Positions 48,620 through 58,733 of a stretch of DNA of 64,000 bases are shown here, piece after piece. The stretch lies in assembly GCF_000426525.1 (NCBI RefSeq), contig NZ_AUFN01000011.1, positions 124,001 through 188,000 of the forward strand. Direction: 5' to 3'. A program made the position numbers and the translations under genes. Within the stretch, counting starts at the first letter, position 1. Every line of letters begins with the position of its first letter. The notes under the pieces are model-generated. The model saw nothing but the letters and a program-made list of their open reading frames with translations. It made no database searches and was not told the DNA's origin. The stretch is from Nocardioides alkalitolerans DSM 16699. Its GTDB lineage: Bacteria; Actinomycetota; Actinomycetes; Propionibacteriales; Nocardioidaceae.

Positions 48620-49822
48620 TCAGTCGAGCTCGGTCAGCTCGAGCAGCTCGGTGCGCTCGGCGGCGAGCAGCACGGCGCCGACGAGCGAGGCCCGCTCACC
48701 CAGCTCGCTGAGCAGCACGGGCGTGCCGGCGACGGCGTCGAGCACGTGGCGGCGCAGCTCGCGCCGTACCGACTCGAGCAGCAGCTCGCCCGCGCGGGCC
48801 ATGTCGCCCCCGACGACCACCAGGGCCGGGTTGAGCAGGTTGACGACGCTCGCGAGGCCCCAGCCGAGGTGGCGACCGGCGTCCTCGATGGAGCGCTGGG
48901 CGGAGACGTTGCCGGCGTGGGCCGCGGCCACGACGTCGTCGAGGGTCGCGTCGGGCAGCTGGGCCTTCATCATGCCGAGGATGGTGGCCACCGAGGCGTA
49001 GGCCTCGAGGCAGCCCCGGCTGCCGCAGCGGCAGACGGGCCCGTTCTCGTCGAGCGTGAGGTGGCCGATCTCGCCGGCCGCGCCGCCGTTGCCCTGGAAC
49101 AGTTGGTTGTCGATGATGATCCCGGAGCCGACGCCCGACGAGATCTTCACGAAGACCGACGAGTCGTGGCCGCGGGCGACGCCGTTGCGGTGCTCGGCGA
49201 GCGCTCCGAGGTTGGCGTCGTTCTCGACGCAGACGGGCACCCCGAAGGTCTGCTCGCACGCCTCCATCGCGTCGACGCCCACCCAGCCCGGCAGGATCGC
49301 CGCCGAGCGCACGACCCGGTCGCTGATCGGTGCCGGCAGGCCGAGGCCCACGGTGCGGACGCTGCTGCGCTCGATCCCGGCCTCCGCCAGCAGCTCGTCG
49401 AGCAGCGCGTCCGCGAACCGGAGCCCCTCCTCGTGCTGGTGCACCGAGGGCAGACGCCCCCGCCGCTCGTGGAGCAGGCGGCCCGTGAGGTCGCCGATCG
49501 CGACCGCGACGTGGCTGTGGCCGAAGTCGACACCGGCCACGACACCGGCCTCCGACGACAGCCGCACGACCGTGCCCCGACGCCCGCCGCCCGGCTCGGT
49601 CGTCACGAGCCCGACCGTGCCGAGCTCGCGGATGATGTTGGACACCGTCGCCGGCGCCAGCCCCGTCACCCGGGCGAGCTCGGCCTGGGTGAGCACGGTC
49701 GCGTCCGTGTCGTCGGGCGCGCCCCCCGCCGTACGCAGCACGTCGAGCACACGACGGGTGTTCGTCGTGCGCAGCGTGGCGGTGGAGCCGGGCGCAGGGC
49801 CCCGGACGTCGGCGGTGGACAC
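48620..49822 (-). CDS. ROK-family transcriptional regulator
   Basis: 400 residues. N-terminal winged helix: LTQAELARVTGLAPATVSNIIRELGTVGLV (about 65-95). The ROK domain has VAGVDFGHSHVAVAIGD (phosphate loop), ENDANLGALAEH, GNGGAAGEIGHLTLD with zinc His, and the zinc motif VCRCGSRGCLEAY. A sugar or sugar phosphate should be the effector. I chose the GTG at 49822; the GTG at 49885 would put the operator inside the gene and lies before the likely -10 (TAGTTT on the minus strand, 49874-49869). Divergent from a sugar ABC transporter, its likely target. Confidence 0.9.
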   Translation of the reverse strand: MSTADVRGPAPGSTATLRTTNTRRVLDVLRTAGGAPDDTDATVLTQAELARVTGLAPATVSNIIRELGTVGLVTTEPGGGRRGTVVRLSSEAGVVAGVDFGHSHVAVAIGDLTGRLLHERRGRLPSVHQHEEGLRFADALLDELLAEAGIERSSVRTVGLGLPAPISDRVVRSAAILPGWVGVDAMEACEQTFGVPVCVENDANLGALAEHRNGVARGHDSSVFVKISSGVGSGIIIDNQLFQGNGGAAGEIGHLTLDENGPVCRCGSRGCLEAYASVATILGMMKAQLPDATLDDVVAAAHAGNVSAQRSIEDAGRHLGWGLASVVNLLNPALVVVGGDMARAGELLLESVRRELRRHVLDAVAGTPVLLSELGERASLVGAVLLAAERTELLELTELD

Positions 49823-49848
49823 GGCGGTAACTGTGGCGGCAAGGCGCT

Positions 49849-49923
49849 TTGCCGTCAAGACATGTCCGAAACTAGACCGATTCACCCCGAATGACGATTC
49901 TTGCGTTCAAGTCTTGACGGCAA
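49849..49923. promoter_or_regulatory. paired operator between ROK regulator and ABC transporter
   Basis: TTGCCGTCAAGAC (49849-49861) and its exact complement GTCTTGACGGCAA (49911-49923) face each other across 49 bases. Each arm holds a CTTGACGGCAAG-like short palindrome. The right arm overlaps a -35 candidate (TTGACG, 49914-49919) with AACACT about 18 bases on, so binding would block the transporter promoter. The left arm follows the ROK gene's -10, suiting autoregulation. Confidence 0.75.
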
Positions 49924-49990
49924 GTCCTGTGAGGCACAACACTCCACCTGTTCCTACGCAGCGCCGCTGCACGTCACCGAGGAGAAACGC

Positions 49991-51073
49991 ATGCCCACCA
50001 AGTTCCAGCGCGTCGCCATCACGTCGGCCGCGATCCTCGTCGGCGCCGGCGGCCTTGCCGCCTGCGGCGCGAACGACGCCCAGTCGGGCGACGGCGGCGG
50101 CGAGGGTGGTGGCGGTTCCACCATCGCCCTGCTCCTGCCCGAGTCCAGCACCACCCGCTACGAGGCCTTCGACAAGCCGCTGTTCGAGGCCAAGGTCGCC
50201 GAGCTGTGCGACGACTGCGAGGTCATCTACTTCAACGCCGACCAGGACGAGGCGAAGCAGACCCAGCAGGTCGACTCCGCCATCTCCCAGAACGCCGACG
50301 TGATCGTGCTCGACCCGGTCAACGGCGCGGGCGCCGGCGGCATGGTCCGTACGGCGCAGGAGGCCGACACCCCGGTCATCGCGTACGACCGCTTCATCGA
50401 GGGCGCGGACTACTACCTCTCCTTCGACAACGAGACCGTCGGCCGCATGCAGGGCGAGGCGCTCATCGAGGCCACCGGCGACCAGGGCGGCATCCTCATG
50501 CTGAACGGCGCCCCGAGCGACCCGAACGCCGCGCAGTTCAAGGCCGGCGCCCACGAGGCGATCGACGCCAGCGGCCTCGAGATCCTCGCGGAGTACGACA
50601 ACCCCGACTGGAGCCCGCAGAACGCCCAGCAGTGGGCCACCGACCAGCTCGCGCGCTTCGACGCCAGCGAGATCGCGGGCGTGTACGCCGCCAACGACGG
50701 CCAGGCGGGTGGCGTCGTCTCGGCGCTGACCGGTGCGGGCGTCGACCCGACCGCCCTGCCGCCCATCACGGGCCAGGACGCCGAGATCGCCGCCATCCAG
50801 CGCATCCTCGCGGGTGAGCAGGAGATGACGATCTACAAGCCCATCCCGATCGAGGCCGAGAAGGCCGCCGAGGTGGCCGTGGCGCTCGCCCAGGGCGAGG
50901 AGATCACCGACACCGAGGACTACGAGGGCGTCGCGTCCTTCATCTTCGACCCGATCGTGGTCACCGCCGACAACGTCGCCGACACCGTGATCGCCGACGA
51001 GTTCTACACGGTCGACCAGATCTGCACCGAGGACTACGCCGACGCCTGTGCCGAGGCGGGGCTCACCTCGTGA
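49991..51073 (+). CDS. sugar ABC transporter substrate-binding lipoprotein
   Basis: 360 residues. A lipobox GLAAC gives lipidated Cys25, followed by a Gly/Glu linker. The periplasmic-binding-protein fold of the ribose/xylose type (PBP type 1) is shown by IALLLPESSTTRYEAFD, IYFNADQDEAKQTQQVDSAISQNADVIVLDPVN, VIAYDRFIEGADYYLSFDNETVG and VYAANDGQAGGVVSAL; the last parts resemble xylose-binding proteins. The ATG has GGAGAAA upstream. First gene of the operon. Confidence 0.93.
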   Translation: MPTKFQRVAITSAAILVGAGGLAACGANDAQSGDGGGEGGGGSTIALLLPESSTTRYEAFDKPLFEAKVAELCDDCEVIYFNADQDEAKQTQQVDSAISQNADVIVLDPVNGAGAGGMVRTAQEADTPVIAYDRFIEGADYYLSFDNETVGRMQGEALIEATGDQGGILMLNGAPSDPNAAQFKAGAHEAIDASGLEILAEYDNPDWSPQNAQQWATDQLARFDASEIAGVYAANDGQAGGVVSALTGAGVDPTALPPITGQDAEIAAIQRILAGEQEMTIYKPIPIEAEKAAEVAVALAQGEEITDTEDYEGVASFIFDPIVVTADNVADTVIADEFYTVDQICTEDYADACAEAGLTS

Positions 51074-51957
51074 CCTCTCCCGACCTGACCAAGACGCAGG
51101 CCTCGCCTGCGTCGGACCGAGCCGGCCGGGGCGACCCGGCCGGCTCGGGCCTGGCCCTCTCCCTCTCGGGCGTGGGCAAGCGCTTCGGCGCGGTCCAGGC
51201 GCTCTCCGACATCTCGATGGAGGTGGCGGCCGGTGAGGTCGTCGCCCTCGTCGGCGACAACGGTGCCGGCAAGTCGACGCTGGTGAAGATCATCGCCGGC
51301 GTCTACCAGCCCGACGCGGGCGAGATCCGCCTCGACGGCAAGCCGGTCAGCATCGCCGGTCCGCGTGGCGCGCAGAACCTCGGGATCGCCACGGTGTTCC
51401 AGGACCTCGCGCTCTGCGACAACCTCGACGTGGTCGCCAACCTGTTCCTCGGCCGGGAGCGCCGTCAGCTCGGCGTGCTCGACGAGGTCAGCATGGAGCA
51501 GGAGGCGTGGCGCCTGCTGCGTCGTCTCTCCGCCAAGATCCCGTCGGTCCGCATCCCGATCGCGGCCCTCTCGGGCGGTCAGCGGCAGACCGTCGCCATC
51601 GCCCGCAGCCTGGTCGGCGACCCCGGCATCGTCATCCTCGACGAGCCGACCGCCGCCCTGGGCGTCGCCCAGACCGCCGAGGTGCTCGCCCTCGTGCGCC
51701 GCCTCCGGGAGACCGGTCTCGGCGTCATCCTCGTCAGCCACAACATGTCCGACGTGCTCGCGGTCGCCGACCGCATCGAGGTCCTGCGCCTCGGGCGCAA
51801 CGCCGCCAGCTTCCGGGCCGCCGACGTCAGCGTCGAGCAGCTCGTCGCGGCCATCACCGGTGCCAGCGAGCGTGACCGCGCCGAGCGGGGCGAGGCCCCC
51901 ATCGGCGGAACGCAGCAGACCAAGACCGTGGACGCACCCGCAGGAGAGACCTCATGA
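51070..51957 (+). CDS. sugar ABC transporter ATP-binding protein (single domain)
   Basis: 295 residues with one ATPase domain: Walker A VGDNGAGKST, signature ALSGGQRQTVAIARSL, Walker B IVILDEPTAALG, switch His in VSHNMS. Unlike RbsA or XylG it has a single domain, as in FrcA-type systems, so it should work as a homodimer. The GTG start overlaps the stop of the binding-protein gene. N-terminal ~25 residues are low-complexity. Confidence 0.95.
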   Translation: MTSPDLTKTQASPASDRAGRGDPAGSGLALSLSGVGKRFGAVQALSDISMEVAAGEVVALVGDNGAGKSTLVKIIAGVYQPDAGEIRLDGKPVSIAGPRGAQNLGIATVFQDLALCDNLDVVANLFLGRERRQLGVLDEVSMEQEAWRLLRRLSAKIPSVRIPIAALSGGQRQTVAIARSLVGDPGIVILDEPTAALGVAQTAEVLALVRRLRETGLGVILVSHNMSDVLAVADRIEVLRLGRNAASFRAADVSVEQLVAAITGASERDRAERGEAPIGGTQQTKTVDAPAGETS

Positions 51958-53183
51958 CCGTCGCCGCCGACCTCGCCGACGAACGGCTCGTCCAGTCCAA
52001 GGGGCTGGGGGGCGCGCTCGACCTCGTGTGGCGCCGGCTGCGCGGCGGTGACCTGGGCAGCCTGCCCGTCGTCATCGGGCTGATCGTGATCTGCGCGGTC
52101 TTCTACAGCCTCGACCCGCGGTTCCTCTCGTCGTTCTCGCTGGTCAACATCCTGGCCTACGCGGCGCCGATCGGGATCATCTCGCTCGGCATCGTCCTGG
52201 TGCTGCTGCTGGGGGAGATCGACCTCTCGGTGGGCTCCGTCTCCGGGATGGGTGCCGCCGTCATGGCGGTGCTCGTCGTCAAGGAGAGCCAGTCGCTCGT
52301 GCTCGGCATGGCCGCGGGCGTCGGGGTCGGCGTCGTCGTCGGCCTCGTCTACGCGCTGCTCTACACGAAGCTCGGCATCCCCAGCTTCGTGTTCTCCCTC
52401 GCGGGTCTCCTGGGCTTCCAGGGCGTGCTCCTCTACATCCTGGGCAGCGACGGCACGATCAACCTGCCGCCGAACTCGGGGCTCATCGAGTTCGCGCGGT
52501 TCAGCTACCTGACGGGCACCGCGGCGTACGTCGCGGTGGCGCTCGTCGTGGCGCTGTACGTCGCGGGCGGTCTCTGGAAGGTGCGCCAGCGCAAGCGCGC
52601 GGACCTCTCGGCGCCCTCCCTCGTCACGCTCGGCGTCAAGGCGGGCCTGCTCGCGCTCGGCCTGGGCTGGCTGACCTGGTACCTGGGCGTCGACCGCGGC
52701 TGGAGCTACCTGTTCCTGCTGTTCGCCGCCCTGGTGGTCGGCATGGACCTCATGCTGCGCCGTACGCGCTGGGGACGCCACGTCTTCGCCGTCGGTGGCA
52801 ACGAGGAGGCGGCCCGCCGCTCGGGCGTGAAGGTCGGACGCATCTACGTCTCGGTCTTCGTGCTCACCTCGACGCTCGCCGCCCTCGGCGGGGTGCTGGC
52901 CGCGGGTCAGCAGACGTCGGTGTCGCAGGCGACGGGCACGACGGACACCAACCTGATGGCCATCGCGGCCGCGGTGATCGGCGGCACCAGCCTCTTCGGT
53001 GGTCGCGGGTCGGCGTACTCCGCGATGCTCGGCATCATCGTGCTGCAGGCCATCCAGTCCGGCCTGAACATCGTCGGCGTGGACTCGTCGGTGCGGTTCA
53101 TGGTCACCGGCGCGGTGCTCCTGCTGGCGGTGGCGATCGACTCGATCGCCCGCCGGGCCCGCTCCTCGAGCGGACGCGGCTGA
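51954..53183 (+). CDS. sugar ABC transporter permease
   Basis: 409-residue permease of the ribose/xylose (BPD_transp_2) family with about ten membrane segments. GEIDLSVGSVSGMGAAVMA and the AVGGNEEAARRSGVKVGR loop that contacts the ATPase are family landmarks; GGTSLFGGRGSAYSAMLGI is near the end. The length and a long loop with RQRKRAD resemble XylH. The ATG overlaps the ATPase stop. Xylose or a similar monosaccharide is plausible but not provable here. Confidence 0.95.
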   Translation: MTVAADLADERLVQSKGLGGALDLVWRRLRGGDLGSLPVVIGLIVICAVFYSLDPRFLSSFSLVNILAYAAPIGIISLGIVLVLLLGEIDLSVGSVSGMGAAVMAVLVVKESQSLVLGMAAGVGVGVVVGLVYALLYTKLGIPSFVFSLAGLLGFQGVLLYILGSDGTINLPPNSGLIEFARFSYLTGTAAYVAVALVVALYVAGGLWKVRQRKRADLSAPSLVTLGVKAGLLALGLGWLTWYLGVDRGWSYLFLLFAALVVGMDLMLRRTRWGRHVFAVGGNEEAARRSGVKVGRIYVSVFVLTSTLAALGGVLAAGQQTSVSQATGTTDTNLMAIAAAVIGGTSLFGGRGSAYSAMLGIIVLQAIQSGLNIVGVDSSVRFMVTGAVLLLAVAIDSIARRARSSSGRG

Positions 53184-53206
53184 GACACGCCGTACGGACG
53201 GTCGGC

Positions 53207-53236
53207 CCCGGAGGGCGTGGAGACGCGCCCTCCGGG
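53207..53236 (+). terminator. terminator of the ABC transporter operon
   Basis: A perfect 11-bp stem (CCCGGAGGGCG and complement) with an 8-base loop, 23 bp after the permease stop. It ends one base before the putative -10 of the P450 gene. Confidence 0.8.
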
Positions 53237-53242
53237 CAGACT
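53237..53242 (+). promoter_or_regulatory. -10-like element (CAGACT) of the P450 gene
   Basis: CAGACT differs from TAGACT at one position and ends seven bases before the GTG at 53250, in the same leaderless position as other genes here. Confidence 0.35.
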
Positions 53243-53249
53243 GACGCTC

Positions 53250-54557
53250 GTGAGCAAGATGATCGGGGTCCTGGACGGTGTACGGACGCGCGTCCTCTCG
53301 GGGGTGCGCGGCGTCGTGATGCGCCAGGCGGCGGGGCGGGTCGACCTCTCGAGGGTCGACAAGATCCCGCCGACGCTGGGCTGGCCGCTGCAGCGCGACG
53401 GCATGGACTCGCCCGCGCGGCTCGACGAGATGCGCACCGAGGCCCCGGTGCAGAAGCTCACGACCTTCCTGGGCCTCAACGTCTGGCTCGTGACGGGGTA
53501 CGACGCGGGCCACGCCGTCCTCGTCGACCAGACGTCCTACTCGACCGACATCCGCCCGTACGTCGGCAAGTCGGGGGCCTCGGACGGTGACATCGGCGGC
53601 CTCGGGTTCACCGACCCGCCCGACCACACCCGGCTCCGCAAGTTCCTGACGCCCGAGTTCACCCGGCGTCGCCTCCAGCGGCTCGAGCCGCTCATCGACG
53701 CGATCATCGACCGTCAGCTCGACGAGATCGAGGCCGCCGCGAAGGCCTCCGACGACGGTGTCGTCGACCTCGTGCCCCTCTTCGGCTTCGCCGTCCCGTT
53801 CCTCGTCATCTGCGAGCTGCTCGGCCTGCCCGACGAGCGCCGCGAGACCTTCCGCGAGCTGGGCTCGGCCCGCTTCGACGTCACCGGCGGCGGCAACGCC
53901 GTGCTCGGCGCGATCTCGGGCTCCCGCGAGTTCCTGCTCGCCGAGACCGCCCGCCAGCGCCACGACCCCGGCCCCGGCCTCATCGGCCAGATCGTGCGCG
54001 ACTTCGGCGACGAGATCAGCGACTACGACCTGGGCGGGCTCGCCGACGGCGCGTTCACGGGCGGCATGGAGACCAGCGCCGGGATGCTCGCGCTGGGCAC
54101 CGTGGTGCTGCTCGAGCACCGCGAGCACTGGGAGGCGCTCGTCGCCGGCGAGGCCGACGTCGACGCCGTCGTGGAGGAGCTGCTGCGCTACCTCTCCGTC
54201 GTGCAGATCGCGTTCCCGCGCTTCGCGAAGACCGACGTGGTCGTCGACGGCCAGCCGATCAAGAAGGGCGACGTCGTGCTGGTGCACCTGCCCGCCGTCG
54301 ACCGCGACCCGGCCTTCGGGGGCTGCCCGGTCGACTTCGACCCGCACCGCCCGTCGAAGTCCCACCTCGCCTTCGGCCACGGCATCCACCGCTGCGTCGG
54401 CGCCGAGCTGGCCCGCGTCGAGCTCCGCAAGGCCTACCCGGCGCTCGCGAAACGCTTCCCCGCGATGACCCTCGTCGACGGCAGCGACGACCTCGAGTAC
54501 TTCGGGCAGTCGATCGTGTACGGCGTCGAGAAGCTGCTCGTCCGTCCGCTCGGCTGA
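53250..54557 (+). CDS. cytochrome P450
   Basis: 435 residues, soluble bacterial type. The I-helix has GGMETSAGM, the K-helix EELLR (ExxR), and the heme loop FGHGIHRCVG supplies the axial Cys. Substrate not predictable; a redox partner gene is not adjacent. The GTG at 53250 fits the -10-like element; an ATG at 53259 is an alternative. Downstream is a 32-bp repeat array facing the fbiC gene. No sign of an operon with fbiC, which is convergent. Confidence 0.95.
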   Translation: MSKMIGVLDGVRTRVLSGVRGVVMRQAAGRVDLSRVDKIPPTLGWPLQRDGMDSPARLDEMRTEAPVQKLTTFLGLNVWLVTGYDAGHAVLVDQTSYSTDIRPYVGKSGASDGDIGGLGFTDPPDHTRLRKFLTPEFTRRRLQRLEPLIDAIIDRQLDEIEAAAKASDDGVVDLVPLFGFAVPFLVICELLGLPDERRETFRELGSARFDVTGGGNAVLGAISGSREFLLAETARQRHDPGPGLIGQIVRDFGDEISDYDLGGLADGAFTGGMETSAGMLALGTVVLLEHREHWEALVAGEADVDAVVEELLRYLSVVQIAFPRFAKTDVVVDGQPIKKGDVVLVHLPAVDRDPAFGGCPVDFDPHRPSKSHLAFGHGIHRCVGAELARVELRKAYPALAKRFPAMTLVDGSDDLEYFGQSIVYGVEKLLVRPLG

Positions 54558-54569
54558 GGCCGCCCCGCC

Positions 54570-54700
54570 GAGCTGTCGGGTCTGCACGCTCCGGACCCGC
54601 CGAGTTGTCGGGTCTGCACGGCAGTCGCGACAACTCGACGCTCCTCAGCGGTGCAGACGCGACAGCTCGGCGCCCTGCGCCGGTGCAGACGGGACAGCTC
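54570..54700. repeat. 32-bp repeat array, two direct and two to three inverted units
   Basis: Plus-strand units start at 54570 and 54602 (GAGCTGTCGGGTCTGCAC, GAGTTGTCGGGTCTGCAC). Minus-strand units lie at 54650-54668 and 54682-54700, 32 bases apart, with a remnant CGACAACTC at 54628-54636. The direct units follow the P450 stop and the inverted units follow the fbiC stop, so the array can fold into a large stem between convergent genes. Confidence 0.88.
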
Positions 54701-54708
54701 GGCGGGGC

Positions 54709-57297
54709 TCAGTAGGTCGTGCGGCGCTGCACCACGGGCCGGTCGATGCCGGCGCCGATGGTGACGAGCTCCTCGACGGTCTTGGCGGAGCCGTGCTCGG
54801 AGCCGGCCATGCGGGAGATGGTCTCCTCCATGAGCGTGCCGCCGAGGTCGTTGGCGCCCGCCTGGAGCATCATCCGGGTGCCGTCGACGCCGAGCTTCAC
54901 CCACGAGGTCTGGATGTTGTCGATGCGTCCGTGGAGCAGGATCCGGGCCATCGCGTGCACGGCGAGGTTGTCGCGCAGGGTCGGGCCGGGGCGCGCGACG
55001 CCGGCGAGGTAGATCGGCGCGGAGGAGTGCACGAACGGCAGCGGCACGAACTCGGTGAACCCGGTGCGGCCCTCGGCCAGTGACGCGTCCTGGATGCGGG
55101 AGAGCACCCGGAGGTGGCCGACCCAGTGGCGCGGGTTGTCGACGTGGCCGTACATCATCGTCGAGGTCGTCGGGATGCCCACGCGGTGCGCGGTCGAGAT
55201 GACGTCGATCCAGGTGGCGGTGGGCAGCTTGCCCTTGGTGAGGATCCAGCGGACCTCGTCGTCGAGGATCTCCGCGGCCGTGCCCGGGATGGAGTCGAGA
55301 CCGGACTCGCGGGCCTTGATGAGGAAGTCCTCGAACGACAGCCCGGTGCGCGACGAGCCGTTGACGATCTCCATCGGGCTGAAGGCGTGCACGTGCATGC
55401 CCGGCACCCGGGTCTTCACGGCGGCGGCGATGTCGAAGTACGCCGTGCCCGGCAGCTGCGGGTCGATGCCGCCCTGCATGCAGACCTCGGTGGCCCCGAG
55501 GTCCCAGGCCTCCTCGGCGCGGTCGGCGACCTGGTCGAGCGAGAGCGAGTAGGCGTCGGCGTCGGTACGGCGCTGCGCGAACGCGCAGAACCGGCAGCCG
55601 ACGTAGCAGACGTTGGTGAAGTTGATGTTCCGGTTCACCACGTAGGTGACGTCGTCGCCGACGGTCGCGCGGCGCAGGTCGTCCGCGAGCCCGGTGACGG
55701 CGCGCAGCAGGTCGCCCTCGGCGTTGATGAGGGTGAGCGCGTGGGCGTCGGAGAGCCCGCCCGGGTCGCGCTCGGCGGCTGCCAGCGCCTCGCGGCCCTC
55801 GGCCAGCGACACGGACGGAGCGGTGACGCCCGCCGCGGGCGCCGAGACCGGGCCCCCGTCGCCGGGCGTCGAGACGACGGCGGCAGCGCGCCGTACCTCG
55901 TCCCAGTCGCCGTACACGGTGTCGAAGTCGGAGCGACGGTCCTCGGTGCGGCCCTCGGTGTCGACCTCGCTGTGCAGGTCGACGCGGCCGTAGCCGGCGG
56001 CCTCGAGCGAGGGGTCCGGCTCCTGCCAGGCGCGACCGACGGGCCGCACCTCGCGTACGGCGAGGCCCGCGCGCTCGGGCGAACGGGTGCCCGGGTCGGC
56101 CAGCGCCGCGACGTGGCCGAGCACGCGTGGGTCGATCCAGGCCTCCTCGCGCACCAGCGCGCCCACGACGTACTCGGGGTGCACGGTGAGCCGGGGCTCG
56201 AGGGCGAAGCCGCAGTCGGCGGTGATCTGGCGCAGCCGCTCCAGGGAGGGCCAGGGACGCTCGGGGTTCACGTGGTCGGGGGTGAGCGGCGAGACGCCGC
56301 CCCAGTCGTCGACGCCGGCCTCGAGCAGGGCGCGGCACTCGGCGAGGTCGACGAGGTTCGGCGGCGCCTGCACGCGGGCCTTGGGGCCGAGCACGATGCG
56401 GGTGACGGCGATCGCGGCGCGGTACTCGTCGAGCCCGAGGTCGCCGGAGTGGCGCATCGCCGTGTCGGGCTTCGCGCGGAAGTTCTGGACGATCACCTCC
56501 TGCACGTGGCCGAACTGCGCGGAGACCCTGCGCAGCGCGAAGATCGTGTCGGCGCGCTCCTCGATCGTCTCGCCGATGCCGACGAGGATGCCGGTGGTGA
56601 AGGGGATGCCCAGGCGACCCGCGTCCTCGAGCACCCGCAGCCGCACGGCCGGGTCCTTGTCGGGGGAGCCGTGGTGGGCCTCGCCCTTGGTCTCGAACAG
56701 CCGCCGCGAGGTGGTCTCGAGCATCATGCCCATCGACGGCGAGACCGGCTTGAGCCGGTTCATCTCCTCCCACGACATGACGCCGGGGTTGAGGTGCGGC
56801 AGCAGCCCGGTCTCCTCCAGCACCAGAACCGCCATGGCGCGCACGTAGGCGAGCGTCGTGTCGTAGCCCTGCTCGTCGAGCCACGCCTGCGCCTCGGGCC
56901 AACGGTCCTCGGGCCGGTCGCCGAGGGTGAACAGCGCCTCGAGGCAGCCCAGCTCCGCACCCTGGCGGGCGATGTCGAGGATCTCGTCGGGGGAGAGGTA
57001 CGGCGAGCGCCCCTCCCGCTCGGCCTGCTTGGGGGTCTCCACGAACGTGCAGTAGTGGCAGCGGTCGCGGCACAGCCGCGTCACCGGGATGAACACCTTC
57101 GGTGAGTACGTCACGACCCCCGGGCGCCCCGCGCCGACCAGGCCCGCATCACGCACCCGGGCGGCGACCGCGGTCAGGCGGTCGAGGTCCTCGCCGGTGG
57201 CGGCCAGGAGGACACCGGCCTCGGCCGCGTCGAGGGCCGCGCCACGCTCTGCTCGGGCGAGTGCGCGTCGTACCTGCTGGGGGGTGGGAGACGTCAC
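54709..57297 (-). CDS. fbiC: 7,8-didemethyl-8-hydroxy-5-deazariboflavin (FO) synthase, bifunctional
   Basis: Two radical-SAM domains that make the F420 chromophore from tyrosine and the flavin precursor. The CofG-like half has C76-x3-C80-x2-C83 (CRDRCHYC), the CofH-like half C564-x3-C568-x2-C571 (CYVGCRFC), each holding a 4Fe-4S cluster. 862 residues, the usual fused actinobacterial form. The linker (about 400-500) is variable. GTG start; TAGGCT ends six bases before it. Its presence means the organism makes F420. Repeat units begin 9 bases after the stop. Confidence 0.96.
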   Translation of the reverse strand: MTSPTPQQVRRALARAERGAALDAAEAGVLLAATGEDLDRLTAVAARVRDAGLVGAGRPGVVTYSPKVFIPVTRLCRDRCHYCTFVETPKQAEREGRSPYLSPDEILDIARQGAELGCLEALFTLGDRPEDRWPEAQAWLDEQGYDTTLAYVRAMAVLVLEETGLLPHLNPGVMSWEEMNRLKPVSPSMGMMLETTSRRLFETKGEAHHGSPDKDPAVRLRVLEDAGRLGIPFTTGILVGIGETIEERADTIFALRRVSAQFGHVQEVIVQNFRAKPDTAMRHSGDLGLDEYRAAIAVTRIVLGPKARVQAPPNLVDLAECRALLEAGVDDWGGVSPLTPDHVNPERPWPSLERLRQITADCGFALEPRLTVHPEYVVGALVREEAWIDPRVLGHVAALADPGTRSPERAGLAVREVRPVGRAWQEPDPSLEAAGYGRVDLHSEVDTEGRTEDRRSDFDTVYGDWDEVRRAAAVVSTPGDGGPVSAPAAGVTAPSVSLAEGREALAAAERDPGGLSDAHALTLINAEGDLLRAVTGLADDLRRATVGDDVTYVVNRNINFTNVCYVGCRFCAFAQRRTDADAYSLSLDQVADRAEEAWDLGATEVCMQGGIDPQLPGTAYFDIAAAVKTRVPGMHVHAFSPMEIVNGSSRTGLSFEDFLIKARESGLDSIPGTAAEILDDEVRWILTKGKLPTATWIDVISTAHRVGIPTTSTMMYGHVDNPRHWVGHLRVLSRIQDASLAEGRTGFTEFVPLPFVHSSAPIYLAGVARPGPTLRDNLAVHAMARILLHGRIDNIQTSWVKLGVDGTRMMLQAGANDLGGTLMEETISRMAGSEHGSAKTVEELVTIGAGIDRPVVQRRTTY

Positions 57298-57303
57298 CAG
57301 TGC

Positions 57304-57309
57304 AGCCTA
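57304..57309 (-). promoter_or_regulatory. -10 element (TAGGCT) of fbiC
   Basis: On the minus strand TAGGCT ends six bases before the GTG start of fbiC; leaderless arrangement. Confidence 0.5.
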
Positions 57310-57418
57310 ATGTGCGCATCAATTGTGTGGACGGCGGCCCACGCACTGGTCACGGACCGGTGCGGGGCCGCCGGTCGCGCGAGGACGGTCGCCGTGCGGG
57401 CGGGGTGGAGGCCGGGGC

Positions 57419-58573
<1,155 letters not shown>

Positions 58574-58618
58574 GCGGGCTCCTTCGTGGGCGAGGCGTCG
58601 TGCGGGGCGGACCAGATG

Positions 58619-58649
58619 TGACATCTCAACTGTTACAGCAGAACTGTCA
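58619..58649. promoter_or_regulatory. palindromic operator between acyl-CoA dehydrogenase and MerR genes
   Basis: TGACA (58619) and TGTCA (58645-58649) bound a segment that also contains AACTGTT and AACTGTC. On the minus strand TTGCAT, 16 bases and TAACAG give a plausible -35/-10 for the dehydrogenase with the repeat between them, where MerR-type proteins bind. Confidence 0.5.
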
Positions 58650-58720
58650 GCATGCAAGCGGTACGGCGTGACGGGCCCCCGTCGACGCGCCGCAGATTGC
58701 CTCCGCCGCCGCGACAGCCC

Positions 58721-58726
58721 TACTGT
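58721..58726 (+). promoter_or_regulatory. -10 element (TACTGT) of the MerR gene
   Basis: TACTGT ends seven bases before the GTG at 58734; leaderless arrangement. Confidence 0.5.
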
Positions 58727-58733
58727 CACCGTC

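Noticed and set aside
51579..57073. Two ~900-1000-codon minus-strand frames crossing the permease, P450 and fbiC region
   Set aside because: The first is antisense to the permease and P450 genes. The second is an alternative frame of fbiC that runs into the repeats. Both are Arg/Ala/Asp-rich shadows.
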